From Cycas panzhihuaensis (lineage: Eukaryota > Cycadophyta), in contig CM041465.1 in NCBI GenBank assembly GCA_023213395.1, forward strand, positions 120,039,741 to 120,103,740: 64,000 nucleotides of DNA, written 5' to 3'. The translations under genes were made by a program, and so were the position numbers. Under the pieces are notes generated by a model, which was not told the origin of the DNA, made no database searches, and saw nothing but the letters and a program-made list of their open reading frames with translations. Below, one piece after another: positions 21,990-32,441 of this stretch (position 1 is the first letter of the stretch; every line of letters starts with the position of its first letter).

Positions 21990-23960
21990 ATGGCAAGACC
22001 ATAAATCCATTTGGTATCCATTCAACCATTACGTGATCAGAGAATAAGTAAGGGAGCCAAGAAACATACTGTTGAACACAATATCTCAGCAACCCATAAT
22101 GCAACAATAGAGGATATTGTGGCAGTCGCAAACCTGTTCTTAGTTACAACAATTTGGAAGCATTCAACAACTACAGTTCAAGTACCTGGAGATGCAGTTA
22201 GCTCCTCCACCCTTGTGTCACAAATGACCAGTCTGTATACCTCATGAAATATTGTTCCAAAGGTTTCAAATGATTGAAACTTCTAGATACCTCATCAGTT
22301 CACAGTGCCAACCCACCAAGTGTACTCAAGGACAGTCATGCGGTTCTATTATTAAATTTCCACAGAGGTGACTTACCAGCTATGCGTAGGACAGGCATAA
22401 GTAAGCAGATCACCTATGCAGTCTCTTTTAGACAGCTGGAACCAAAAATGACAGTAATTTTGAATGAACTATTGTGTTCCAATAATGGCCTTCCCTTGCA
22501 AGAGATTACAACGAACCTTGTGCCTTTTGGCCCAGACGAATCTTCCTACAATGTCGTATTATAAGTCATTGAAATTAACTGGGATTGCAAATGAATTGGT
22601 ACACTGCTTTAATCAAGAGCACTTCAGAATTGTTTTCAGACTGTCATCAATATCTCTACTACCAAGTAATCAAATAGGATTGCCATCCATGGATCTGAGA
22701 GCAGAAAGGCCAATGGATAGTTCCACACATCTATTTCTGCGTTCCAATGGATTTCTCACGGGATAAGACAGGTGGCTTTGTATACCTTTACCACGGAACA
22801 AACGTCCACTGAGTCAAATTTCAGATTTCAGAGGACTATTAACAAAGCAATTCACCAATTGTCCCCAGCGCCTGAACTACTGGAATGTACGTGGCAGGAT
22901 TCTACGTGATAGAAGAGTGGAGCTGCAGAAGCTATGTCTGTATGTGAAGATTCCAAATGATCAAGACACAGAGCTTTGACCCAATTTCCACCAAGAGAGG
23001 GTGTAGATTGTTGTACTGTTATTTACCTGAACTCAGAGATCTTAGTTGTGGTCGAACGTCCACTCATCTCAATGAATGTTGTTGAGGTTCCGTTGTATTT
23101 CTTATTCTTCAACAGAAATGGATCCTATCCTTAGAAAATCACTTCCACTCTTTACCAATAATGCCTTATGCCTGACTGTATCAATGCACATCTTCCTTGA
23201 CAGGTCTGTGGTGATGACTCAATGTGTCTCCTTACCAGCAAATTGGCAGCCAGGACAAATTATTCACAGTCGGTTAAGAAAACCAGGCACAACCAGTCTC
23301 GAGGTCACTATAGTCTGAACATGGAGTTCTGTAGACATACCAGAGGTGGAAGCCATACAATCAGCTAGTCATCTTCCTCGTTTCCCTGATCAAGGGCCTG
23401 TTCCTATAAATCCTGCCACAATTGCACAGGTAGCTATAGCACAGACCAAAGCATGAGAAGAAGAAGTGAAGGCTAGGGTTGAGGAATATCATTAACAACA
23501 ACCTCAGCAGACTGCAGACAACCTATTTAAACAGCCCGATTCTCAATATGGTTATTAGTAACCATATCAGCAATAGCCACAGCAACCGCCCACACTCGAT
23601 CGCGATATCGTGACGGGACAACAAAGCGATGTTATGCATAGCCAGCACAAAGCTATATTCAGTCCCAACAACAACATCAACCTCAACAGGGACAGTATTC
23701 TCAGAGTTCTTCATACTACCAACAACAATCTGAGAAAGAGATCTTCAACGGCTGCATGTCTATTCCACAATATACTCGATCTTAACAAGCTTCTCTGCCA
23801 TTCGCAGTTTTTTGGTATGCCTGAGGTGAAGTGCACCAGCAATCTTTAGAGGATCTGATGATGCGATCTTGAGAGGATCTGATGATGCGATCTTGAGGGA
23901 TACTGATGATCACGTCTTCAGAGGAGACAGTGCTCAGATCTAGTACACAGTTTGGTGTTT
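21990..23960 (+). pseudogene. Decayed plus-strand coding DNA inside the copia-type element
   Basis: Antisense to the host element there is a series of plus-strand frames (22011-22247, 22274-22564, 22464-22766, 23076-23318, 23610-23849) with only short gaps. The last part (about 23480-23760) is strongly Gln-rich in shifting frames (QSQQQHQPQQGQYSQ), the composition of a real disordered protein tail rather than random DNA. Upstream blocks such as VSLPANWQPGQIIHSRL look folded. I do not recognise a family. It could be a captured host or other-element gene, or an older insertion. There is no LTR or terminal repeat at its edges. Confidence 0.4.
23848..23919. repeat. Three tandem 24-bp units
   Basis: Two identical units AGAGGATCTGATGATGCGAT plus CTTG lie at 23848-23871 and 23872-23895, followed by a diverged third to 23919. 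The unit length is a multiple of three, so it would add eight residues per copy in a coding frame. Confidence 0.9.
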
Positions 23961-24753
23961 CCACTTATGATTGTGTCTTCAATTTGGAATTCTGGTATAT
24001 ATTCCTATTCTTTTACAGGCTCACACCGGGACAGGTTGTTGTACTCAGATCAATAGACTCAATCACTAGCTGCGTACAGTGATACAGCTGGAAATCAACA
24101 GCAACGTCCATGGCAACTAGTGACTGTGCTAATGGAGGGATAGCCTAGGGCATCACCACAGATACTTAGATGCATGAAGACCAAGGTTTTCACAGTGGCA
24201 ACTAGCCAGCATACACCATGGATAATTTAGCTCTACATGCTCGATCCACCAAACAGATTACTTGAATCTCAAGTCAGTGTGGACATCTAATAAATGCTGG
24301 CAACCGGGCATGATATGATTTGCACACAATAGCCATAGCATAGTTTCAATGAACAGTCTCCAGATGTAATTACAGTATTCTTTTTATGGCATTTTAGCAA
24401 CTAGGGTTTTACAATGGACCCTAAACAGATTCCAACACAGAGGTCTCTCTATGCTTACGCAAATCTAACCTCTTTATTGACAACTTGCCTCAATTTCCAC
24501 CGCCCAGATTCTTCACCTTAAGACAGTTATTACTTCCAATTTCTTCAACGGACAAACCCTAGCATATGATTTTTCTTCACACAGTAAGCTTATGAGAGTA
24601 GAGTTACCTGGTAAAATTCGGTCTTGTATTACCACAGTACATACCTTGCACCATTAATGACCTTGGGACTTCACCTTCCCAATTCGAAAAAACTGCCTTC
24701 TTCCTTGACTAGAACTTGGTGACCAACACCGCAAAGCCCTCAATACGCAACCC

Positions 24754-24765
24754 GCTCTGATACCA
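24754..24765 (-). promoter_or_regulatory. Primer-binding site, initiator tRNA-Met
   Basis: The minus strand reads TGGTATCAGAGC, an exact match to the standard copia primer site, immediately next to the LTR end ATCTTAACA. It fixes the element as leftward. Confidence 0.95.
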
Positions 24766-25144
24766 TGTTAAGATTTTAACATGAACACTCATCAATAGCA
24801 AGATCAATAACATCAACAGAGATTAACACAATATAATCAAAATGTATTACCATACAAAAGTACCAAAGACTCAATATGAGCATTGATGATGTGATGTCTT
24901 TACATACTACCTCAACCACTTTTATATACCAAAGAGGTGGGAGACTATTCAACACAAGTAATGCATGTGGGACAAATACCTTTGTCTTGACCAATAACAT
25001 TACACCACTAATTTGACCAATAAACTTCTATCCTTTTACATGATATTATAGTGACCCTTTGACCCTAAGACTTAGGACTATGACTAATAATCCTAGGACC
25101 CACTTTTACTTAACCACATACACATTAAACATTATATTCTAACA
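24766..25144 (-). repeat. 5' LTR of the copia-type element
   Basis: 379 bp, collinear with the LTR at 20049-20430, lacking three bases near its left end and differing at about 14 positions. Most differences are transitions. It carries the promoter of the element on the minus strand. Confidence 0.95.
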
Positions 25145-25149
25145 ATAAC

Positions 25150-25665
25150 TTTTTATATAAAATGATAAACCTTTGTTTATCTCTTGTTCCAAGGCTTTCC
25201 AAATGTGTTCCATACATTTCCTACACAAGCATTTATCCTTATATGAAAACATTCCCAAATCAGAGTGCAAAATTCAAGAAAGCATAAGCTTGGTGCAATG
25301 AAAGGTTGATTTTCTGAATTGACTTGCCATTTACTTTGAGCATTTTTTACCTAAAAGAAATACTCTCCAAGTAGAAGCACAGTATGCAGCACATCCAAAC
25401 GAAGGCCAAATGCTTGTGTCATTCTCTCCATTCTCCTGGATACAGTTTGAATTAAAAACAGTACTTGTAGCAAAATATAGAGTTTGATTTTAGCAAGTAG
25501 CAATGCAAGAAACTAGACCAATAGCTACAAACAATCAGTTTAGGAGGAACCTCCACAATCAGATTTTGTGATTTCAATATTTGGGATGCAACTCAAAATT
25601 TGAATTTAGCCAACATATAACAAGAAGCATCCAGAGCTTTAGAGTCATGACAAAGAAAATCTTAC
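25150..25665. other. No recognisable gene, right flank of copia element
   Basis: AT-rich DNA without motifs. It may be the 3' flank of the host exon fragment at 25666-25948, which is transcribed toward it. Confidence 0.5.
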
Positions 25666-25948
25666 AAAGCATAAAAACGAGGTGAACCAAACTTTTTCTC
25701 AAATTTCAACATTTTAGCTGCTCCTTGATCAACCGTAGGATCAACATGCCCATCCTGTGTCTGAGTTACAAACCATAAATATGAGATGAACCAATTCATT
25801 TCTCAATTTTCAACCTTTTAGCCGCTCCTTGATCAATTATAGGATCAATATGTCCATCTTGTGCTTGGCCATCCTGTGTTTGAGTTGCATCTGATGAAAG
25901 TGCTACTGAACCTTCAGGAAATGCAGGTGGTGGAGGAGCTGGTGGCAG
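25666..25948 (-). pseudogene. Last-exon-like fragment of an unrecognised host gene, tail duplicated
   Basis: A minus-strand exon is predicted from 25948, right after a good splice acceptor (pyrimidine-rich tract TATTCATTCTTGTCCAG). It runs 50 codons in phase 0 to a TGA at 25796. The start is Pro-rich (LPPAPPPPAFPEG), then SSDATQTQDGQAQDGHIDP and IDQGAAKRLKIEK. A second, diverged copy of the tail (TQTQDGHVDPTVDQGAAK, then KKFGSPRFYAL and a stop) lies just downstream at about 25666-25768. Comparing the two shows that the first copy ends early at a stop where the second reads Lys. It looks like a nuclear protein tail with a basic end, but I do not recognise the gene. No upstream exon was found before 28 kb. 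Confidence 0.5.
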
Positions 25949-26110
25949 CTGGACAAGAATGAATACAAATTCCATTAAAGAACAATCGACTTTCAAAAAC
26001 CTAAACCTTATGCTCAGTGCAGGAAAACTTCTCTGACGACAAACCAAGTTCATCATCATTTGTACAAGTAAGTAAATTGGGGATATTTTGAGAATCGCAA
26101 TCATGTACAA

Positions 26111-26439
26111 GAAAACAATTTGTCAAAAGATAAGATTCCTTTTGAACTCTTAAACTTACATAATTATGGAAACTGTAATCATGCAGAGAATGAATAAATG
26201 CGGTTGGAAAAACACAACAAATGAAAGGAAAGGAAAGACAAGAGCTAAGTTACTAATGGAAAACAGTTGATCGTGAAAACAAAAGGCAACATTTTGGATC
26301 AGTTCGTGAATGTTTATCAGAAATTGTTTCTCAGAATCCCAAGAGGGGAAGATAAAAAGCTGGGTCTACAAGACAAGAGTGTTTATATGCAGTGAATAAA
26401 AGCATTAAGGAACCCAGGAAAGTATGGGTAGGTTGATAG
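26111..26439. other. No recognisable gene
   Basis: Non-coding DNA between the exon-like fragment and the LINE relic. If the exon belongs to a real gene on the minus strand, this would be intron. Confidence 0.45.
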
Positions 26440-26790
26440 ATCACCAAGGATGAAGTTACGAAAGAGGTCTCCACATGAAACTAGGAAAATCCCCTAAGAG
26501 AGATGGCCTGCCAGTTGAGTTTTCAAACCAGATTGGTAAGTAGTAGGGGATAATTTCATGAATGTGTTTCACAAGGCTATTGAAAAGTGTAATTTGAAGA
26601 CACAAATTACTCAGGGAATGGTGAAACCGATACCTGGTGTCTAATTGGAGGATGGTCATTTTATGGAATTGTTCATATAAAATTTTGGCTATAGTAATTA
26701 TGATGAGACTTGGAGATTTTACCTAAGCCTGTTATAAGGGAGCAGACAAGTTTTATTTCAAGGTCATTGTATTCTTGAGAATTTGATAAC
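26440..26790 (+). pseudogene. LINE (L1-like) reverse transcriptase fragment
   Basis: Plus-strand blocks match the order of plant LINE RT. LGKSPKRDGLPVEFSNQIGK (26481-26540) corresponds to the G-K-S-P-G-x-D-G-L-P box. VKPIPG resembles L-I-P-K. YLVSNWRMVILWNCSYKILA (about 26631-26690) corresponds to the N-W-R-P-I-x-L-L-N-x-x-Y-K-I box. IREQTSFISRS (about 26734-26766) corresponds to the Q-x-x-F-I-x-G-R box. Stops and one frame change are present, and the catalytic F-A-D-D box is not reached. The piece is only 350 bp of a normally 6-kb element. Confidence 0.75.
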
Positions 26791-28151
26791 AAGGCGGGAA
26801 GGAATTAGTTCAGGAAATGTTTCCATTTACTAATTACTAGCCATACAACTTTCTCGAGGCCTTCCTGTATTAACTAGCAAGTGGTGACCTGTATTACTAA
26901 CATGCCCATAATGTCTATGTTACTACAAGGTTGACACGACAGGGTGGTCTTCACAGGATGATTGTCACAGAATATAAATGGAATGGCTCACCCAAAATGG
27001 GCACAGAATGCTCACAACAGATACACGGACCATGCCTTTTGAAACGTACATCCTAGAATATTCAATCAAGATGGACATACAAGGCATACATTGTTCTTCA
27101 TAACCCATTAATGCACTAGATGAATCCTGATTTGTACACTCGGCTCTCACACTGAAACAGGCTGTGAGAATGCCCTTGTTAAACCACTCCAGTAGGTCTG
27201 AGCCCATGAGGTTGCCACTATTGGCTTGACACAATATGCCCTTGCATTAACTAATGACAATGAGTGCAACCTTTTACATTACAAAACCAATTCTTTCACT
27301 AATTAACTATTATAGTTAACCCGGTGCTTCCTCACTAGAATAGCAGCTGTATGTTCTATTCTCTACTCCCTGTTTGGTACCATCTGGACTCTGCTCTGAA
27401 CTTACCATTCAAGCAAGCACTTTACTAGTAACTTGGTGGTTAGTTACAGTTGCTTTCCACTTGTTTACATTAAAACTTGTTTTACATTACATACTAAAGC
27501 TAGCAAACTCTGTTTATTATCTCCTATAATTTTAACATAGAAATATCATCAGAACAGACGTAAAAGAGAGTTCAAAACCAAATAACCAAGGCAAAACAGT
27601 TTGATTGAGGATAGATCCCTGAAGAGGATTGAGATTGAAAAGAAATATTAAAATTGTTGTCAAGATGTCACATTCATTGTCCAAAATGACTGCTTAAAAA
27701 GGAGAGAGCATTCTACTCTTTAATTTCTTTTTTAGCATTAATCAAATACTTTTAGTGAGACAATGTAGCACAATCTATTGTGCACTTAATTCTTTGGTTT
27801 CTATGTGTAAATATACATCATAGATCAATGATTACTTAATCGCTAATCAAACAATTAATTTGGAGCTAGGTCACTATGAACCATTGTGTTGTTTCAAGAA
27901 ATCCTCCTAGAAATATGTAACTTGCCCTATAAGCCATAGTGGTCACAAATGTACCATCCATCAATTTTGAATAATTTAATATATATTCTTCTTTAAGAAG
28001 CACACAATCAGGTCCAGGTACAAGCTGGCATAAGCACAAGATGTATGCAACAAATCTGGCACATAAGCACTTGGAACAGACAGGAACATTCTAACGAACA
28101 ACTCAAGCACATGGGAATGGCATGAAAACGAAAAATAACTATTCAAGAAAC
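26791..28151. other. No recognisable gene
   Basis: Non-coding in all frames. The phrase CTCGGCTCTCACAC near 27145 also occurs in the LTR of element B, but the surrounding sequence does not align clearly. The interval ends at the proposed 5' LTR of element A. Confidence 0.45.
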
Positions 28152-28842
28152 TGTTGGAATAATTGCAAGAACAGTCGAAATGATTGCAGCACTCAAAAGC
28201 AGCTCTCAAGGAATAGTTGAGACACTATGATGGAATAGGAAAAGTTAGAAAGGAACAGGGACGGTTAGTCCAGAACAGGAACTATGAAAGAACAAACAGG
28301 AACAGCTACAATGGAAATGGTATGGCACATTGGTACAGATGTATAGGCATTCCGTATGATGCTGATTGTTAAAAGTCTATTAAGTTATAATAATTGTTTG
28401 TTGTGAGAAGTCAAAAGACATATATAAAGGTTGTACCTTTTGGTAAAACGGTCACCTTTTTTAGTATTTATAGGCCATTTCTCACTCAATTTCGGTGTTA
28501 GAGCCAAGTCAATAGGTAATGCTATCTAATGTGAGAGCCAAAGCATTCAAGCATACCCAAAACAAGGTAGCCTTTAAGCATTGTTCTTGGTCATCGTTTA
28601 ATGGATTATGAGTTACAAGGAATATATGTGTAATATGATGTGTTATGAGAATGCTTGTATGAATGTTTCCATGTGTTGCATTGTGTGTATGAGGACTAAC
28701 ATGCAATAGCCAAGCCACTGAAGACATCGAGGACAACTCAAAAGGTGACGAGGAGACAACCAAGGCCAAGTTGAAGTAGATATGTGGCAAGAGCATGAAT
28801 GGGCAGCCCTAGGACAGCTGGTGTGCCAAGCTTCTACCAACA
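28152..28842 (+). repeat. 5' LTR of element A
   Basis: It starts TGTTGGAATAATTGC and ends CTTCTACCAACA, about 690 bp. A TATA box TATATAAAGG lies at 28421-28430, on the correct strand and about 420 bp before the end. The right border is set by the primer site. The left border is chosen by the TGTTGG start shared with the family and is less sure. Confidence 0.55.
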
Positions 28843-28856
28843 TTAGTTCCGTTGCT
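28843..28856 (+). promoter_or_regulatory. Primer-binding site of element A
   Basis: TTAGTTCCGTTGCT directly follows the CCAACA end of the LTR. It differs by one base from the site of element E (TTGGTTCCGTTGCT) and resembles the tRNA-Asp type site TGGCGCCGTTGCC used by Athila-like elements. Confidence 0.6.
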
Positions 28857-29497
28857 AAATTTCCCTAGTGAAGAAACAAACCTGAGTCTCTTCAGGAGAG
28901 GGTGTATGACGAAAATACTAAGGACTAGCTGCAGTTGTTATGATGGGTTCTAACTGAACCCTTGGCAATAAGGGTACCCTCTAATGCCATCAAAGCAACC
29001 TCCAAATAAAAGAATATCAGAGCCTAGCCAACAAAGGCCGATACAATAGGAAAAGGAGCATAAGTTGTGAAAAATTAAAAGAAACAAGCCATCATTAGGT
29101 AAGACTAGGGATAGGTCCACTGATAGGTTAAAAAACGACAGAATGTGGACATTAGTAAGCATTGATAGTGCACTTGCTACACGGTGTTAGAAGCAACCCC
29201 AAAGACGCAAGAGGCCTGCCTATCAAACCCCGACAAGGCAGTAACAATGGTAACGGGAAGCCCTGACTGGGATGAAACAAGTTTGGAGAGCATAAGCCAT
29301 AATGAAGACAAGCCAGAGGAAGGTCCTAAGGCACAATGAGAAAACTGCTTCACAGGGAAGATTTTTGACACCCCGCCTGAACTAAGAGACATACATTTAT
29401 AATAGCCACAGTATCCAGATAACAAGAGTGGATGCGATAATATATTTGAAGACACCATGAAGCACTCCATTGTTTTAAGGTCCGTAGGGGATTACGG

Positions 29498-30250
29498 TTG
29501 TTATCAGAAGCAAATACACCAATTGGAAGCACACCTGCAACAAACACACCCATTCTAAGCATGGCAAGTAGAAATACACCACCCAAAATGGTGAATTCAA
29601 TGCCAATGATGGTCTACCACAATAGCAGTGCCCTTAACCATTTGATGTTCGACAGTGCCACAAATGCAACAGAACATTTATATCTATTTAAGAACATGAT
29701 AGCCTTCAAAGGAATCACAAACCAAAAAATATATATAAAAGGCCAATTTTCATGTTCCCTGAGGGGTGTACCATCAGTATGGTATAAGAATCTTGGCGAT
29801 GACCATATGGCATGAGAAGAAGAAACAAGTGAGTTCCAACAAAGAATCGAAAAGCTTTGAAGTAACACGATGAAGAGTTCCAGTCATATGGTACAAGAAT
29901 TTTGGGGCCAATATGACGGCCTGGCAAGAAGTCACACAAAAGTTCCAAAAAAGATATCCAAAAATTTGTAGCAATTACACCATCATTCAGACACTACATG
30001 ACACTTGATAAAGGCTAGGCAAATCTGAGTTGGATTATGAAAGCCATATGACAATAATTGCAAAGAATATGACCAATGGAGAGAAGGTCCCCAACTACCT
30101 ACTGCAAAAGTACTTTATCAATGGATTGTCTACAAAATTCCATGATCGATTCCAAACACACCCAATCAAAACATTTACAAAAGCAAAGAATATGGAAATG
30201 GATTTTGAGAAGTAGATGAATAGTGAAGAGATGTCATCAGCCCAAGATAG
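29498..30250 (+). pseudogene. Gag fragment of element A with internal duplication
   Basis: The first frame (29498-29815) holds ATEHLYLFKNMIAFKGI, FSCSLRGVPSVWYKNL. This is the plant Ty3/gypsy gag helix pattern (H-L-x-x-F, then F-x-x-x-L-x-G-x-A-x-x-W-Y). The next part continues in other frames through TAWQEVTQKFQKRY (about 29910-29955), SELDYESHMTIIAKNMTNG and YFINGLSTKFHDRFQTHPI (30030-30215). The W-Y-K-N block and the following F-Q-x-R helix occur twice, at about 29766-29863 and 29875-29972, so about 100 bp were duplicated. Several stops are present. The fragment ends exactly where element B begins. Confidence 0.75.
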
Positions 30251-30252
30251 TA

Positions 30253-31173
30253 TGTTGTGACCATTATGAGATTGAATTAGGGAGTCGAAGGCATCAATGG
30301 CCTATCACGCTATTGACTTTAGTCTCACTACCCTTATAAGAATACACTTGTCAAGGGGTCACCGGCTGGTAGTCTAGTTAGGGCTTGGTCAATATAATCA
30401 TGTTATCGCTTGCTCATATAATTATCATAACATCATCATTATGCCATATATCAGTCAATAATCCAACATACATTCACCATGAAATAACCAATATGCACAA
30501 GATACTCAGTATTCCACGTAACTTGTTATTATATTAAGCAATATCACTATCAATGTCCTTACATCATTGAAAATGGACGCATCATGCATTCCACCATGAA
30601 TCTTAACATATGCTTCAATAATTGTTCCTACACACTTGGGAATGTATCAACAGATCAAACAACTCGGCTCTCACACTAGCGCAGATGACATAGGAATGAA
30701 GAACCCGACTCTCATGCCAAAATGGTGGAACAAGCCCCAATTAATACTAAATTAGATGCCTTCTGGAGGAATGGTTATGACTTATAATCACAACTACTCC
30801 TTTTCATAACAAAGTGATTCTTCACTTAATTTCTCATTACAATAACTGAATTACCATACATTTTGTTTGTATGATCGCACGTACATATGCACACAAATGA
30901 TGTCATCATGTTTGGAATGTACAACTCGATTCTAGGCATGCATTTCCTTCTATGTGTTCCACACGTGTTCCTATTTGCGTATATTCCTTTCAGGAACGTA
31001 TCCCGATATGCATTCCACAAGAGTTGTTTCTTGACTTTCTTCATGTTTTTTGGCATGTGTTACCACATGCGGTCCTTTAATGGTATGTTCTTGCGTTCTT
31101 CATATCAAAATAAGCATATGTTCCTACTTTCCCACGGTCCAAAATGACATGAGTACCAAATTTTGCCCCAACA
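30253..31173 (-). repeat. 3' LTR of element B
   Basis: The plus strand starts TGTTGTGACCATTATG and ends TTTGCCCCAACA, 921 bp. It aligns collinearly with the element E LTRs. Shared blocks are TTCCACGTAACT, the CTCGGCTCTCAC plus GATGACATAGGAATGA block, and CCAACATCTATCC at the inner border. It is strongly diverged from E, so the two are old relatives and not recent copies. Confidence 0.75.
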
Positions 31174-31551
31174 TCTATCCCAAGTCAACAAAAAGGGTTG
31201 AGCATCCTTGCTCAATTCAAAATTTTCCAAAATTTTTTATTTTATTTTTTCCCCCCTACTTATGTTTCAAGGTTGCTCCTATTACCTTGGATTCGCTAAA
31301 GCTTCATTCAACCTTCAACATATCTTCATTAATCTGAGTGAGGATGGCTATGATTGCATCCTTTTCTTTTAATTTTTCCTATAAAGTAGTAATTTTTGCC
31401 ATGTAGCTTGCTTCCATTTCCTCCACCATCTAGATCATTTGTTGTCCTTTTCCTTTTGTCAGTGCTAGTTGGGAGGATGTTTGTCCCAATTCTAGGGTGG
31501 GAGAGAATTCTTCCTCAGTTGAGGCCCAATCCTCTAGTGAGGGTTTGGTTT

Positions 31552-32441
31552 CTACTTCTTCTTCCTCTTCCTCTCATCTCTGTTTAGTGCTTTTCTTGAC
31601 CGCCTTGCTTGGAGCGATGCTAGATTGGACTGCCTAGTGTTTGCTATAACAACTTCAAAATTTTTGTCATCTTCTTTTTTACCCTTCTTTTCACTTCTAT
31701 GTCCTGAGTGAACCCAAGGAATGCACCCATCCATTGCTTGATCAATAGCTCATGCGGTCAAATGGGTATTTGGGGAGGTTCTACCTGTGGGCACTAATAT
31801 ACCAACACTACCAACAAAGAGGAGGAATGTCGGAAGGGATGGGTAGACACTTCCTCAATCTACTATGTCATGTTTGTGACAAAACTCTAACCAATTTAGT
31901 TATACCCCATCACAGATTTGAGGTAATACTAACATCATACCTCTTGAAATATATGTATAATTTTGTTTGGATAAAAACCTGGTGGCTATCACTTTGGCCA
32001 CCCGCTAAAGTCTCAAATCTCAAATGTCAAACACTCGGATCCCTCCCAAGAATATTTGTGTGTTTTCTTTACATAATTCTTTGACCCAAGTCTCATGGTC
32101 CACCTCCAACTATGTTGTGGAAACTAGAACATTTCCCTCTTTAGGAAGTCCAGTAATGATATGGATAATATCAACATCCATCTAAATGCATTTGATATTC
32201 TTCTTCAACTCCATTAAGATGCTTTACACTAATTTTGGGTCCCAATACAACAAAGGCAGATGAATATACTCTCCCAATCCTACTTGTTTGACATTATTTT
32301 TTAATGCAATGGGCAATCCATCCAATTCTGCTTTCAATTTAGGTAGATATTTTTCTTAGCATCCTGCAATCTTCATTTTGGACACTAATGTAAAAATAGG
32401 AAGTAGCACTTATGACTAACAAGAGGAATGAATAGGGCTTT
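31552..32441 (-). pseudogene. Extra ORF of element B downstream of integrase
   Basis: In coding direction (right to left) blocks are LKNNVKQVGLGEYIHLP, YWDPKLV, VDIIHIITGLPKEGN (about 32145-32190), VKELCKENTQIFLGGIRVFDI, RVAKVIATRFLSKQNYIYIS and MMLVLPQICDGV, then a basic Lys/Arg-rich tail (to about 31552). These match the extra ORF of element E block by block. Stops and at least one frame change are present. It lies between integrase and the 3' LTR, the site of the additional ORF in Athila/Tat elements. Function unknown. The N-terminal end is truncated near the insertion of C. Confidence 0.65.

Larger units (their letters stand above)
20049..25144 (-). mobile_element. Complete copia-type LTR retrotransposon without visible pol
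   Basis: The 5,096-bp element has LTRs at 20049-20430 and 24766-25144. It is flanked by the exact direct repeat ATAAC (20044-20048 and 25145-25149). A perfect tRNA-Met primer site adjoins the right LTR and a polypurine tract adjoins the left LTR, so it is transcribed leftward. By eye the two LTRs differ at about 14 positions plus one 3-bp indel, near 3.7 percent. Inside are a copia gag N-terminus (21628-21954), a 329-residue frame (20542-21531) and about 2 kb of plus-strand decayed coding DNA. No RT or integrase was seen, so it probably moved using enzymes of another element. Confidence 0.93.
28152..30252 (+). mobile_element. Element A: Ty3/gypsy, plus strand, 5' LTR, leader and gag only
   Basis: The visible part has a proposed LTR (28152-28842), a primer site (28843-28856), a leader and a gag relic (29498-30250). 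It is cut off at 30253 by the LTR of element B. Its gag resembles the gag of element E, and its primer site resembles those of C and E, so all share a lineage. The remainder would lie beyond the right end of B, outside the window. Confidence 0.6.

Noticed and set aside
23200-23260. Gly-Asp-Asp in one plus-strand frame, as in RNA virus polymerases
   Set aside because: A three-residue match without the other polymerase motifs around it; not enough to call a viral gene.
27130-27190. Possible further copy of the B-type LTR (CTCGGCTCTCACAC)
   Set aside because: Only a short word is shared and the flanks do not align by eye.
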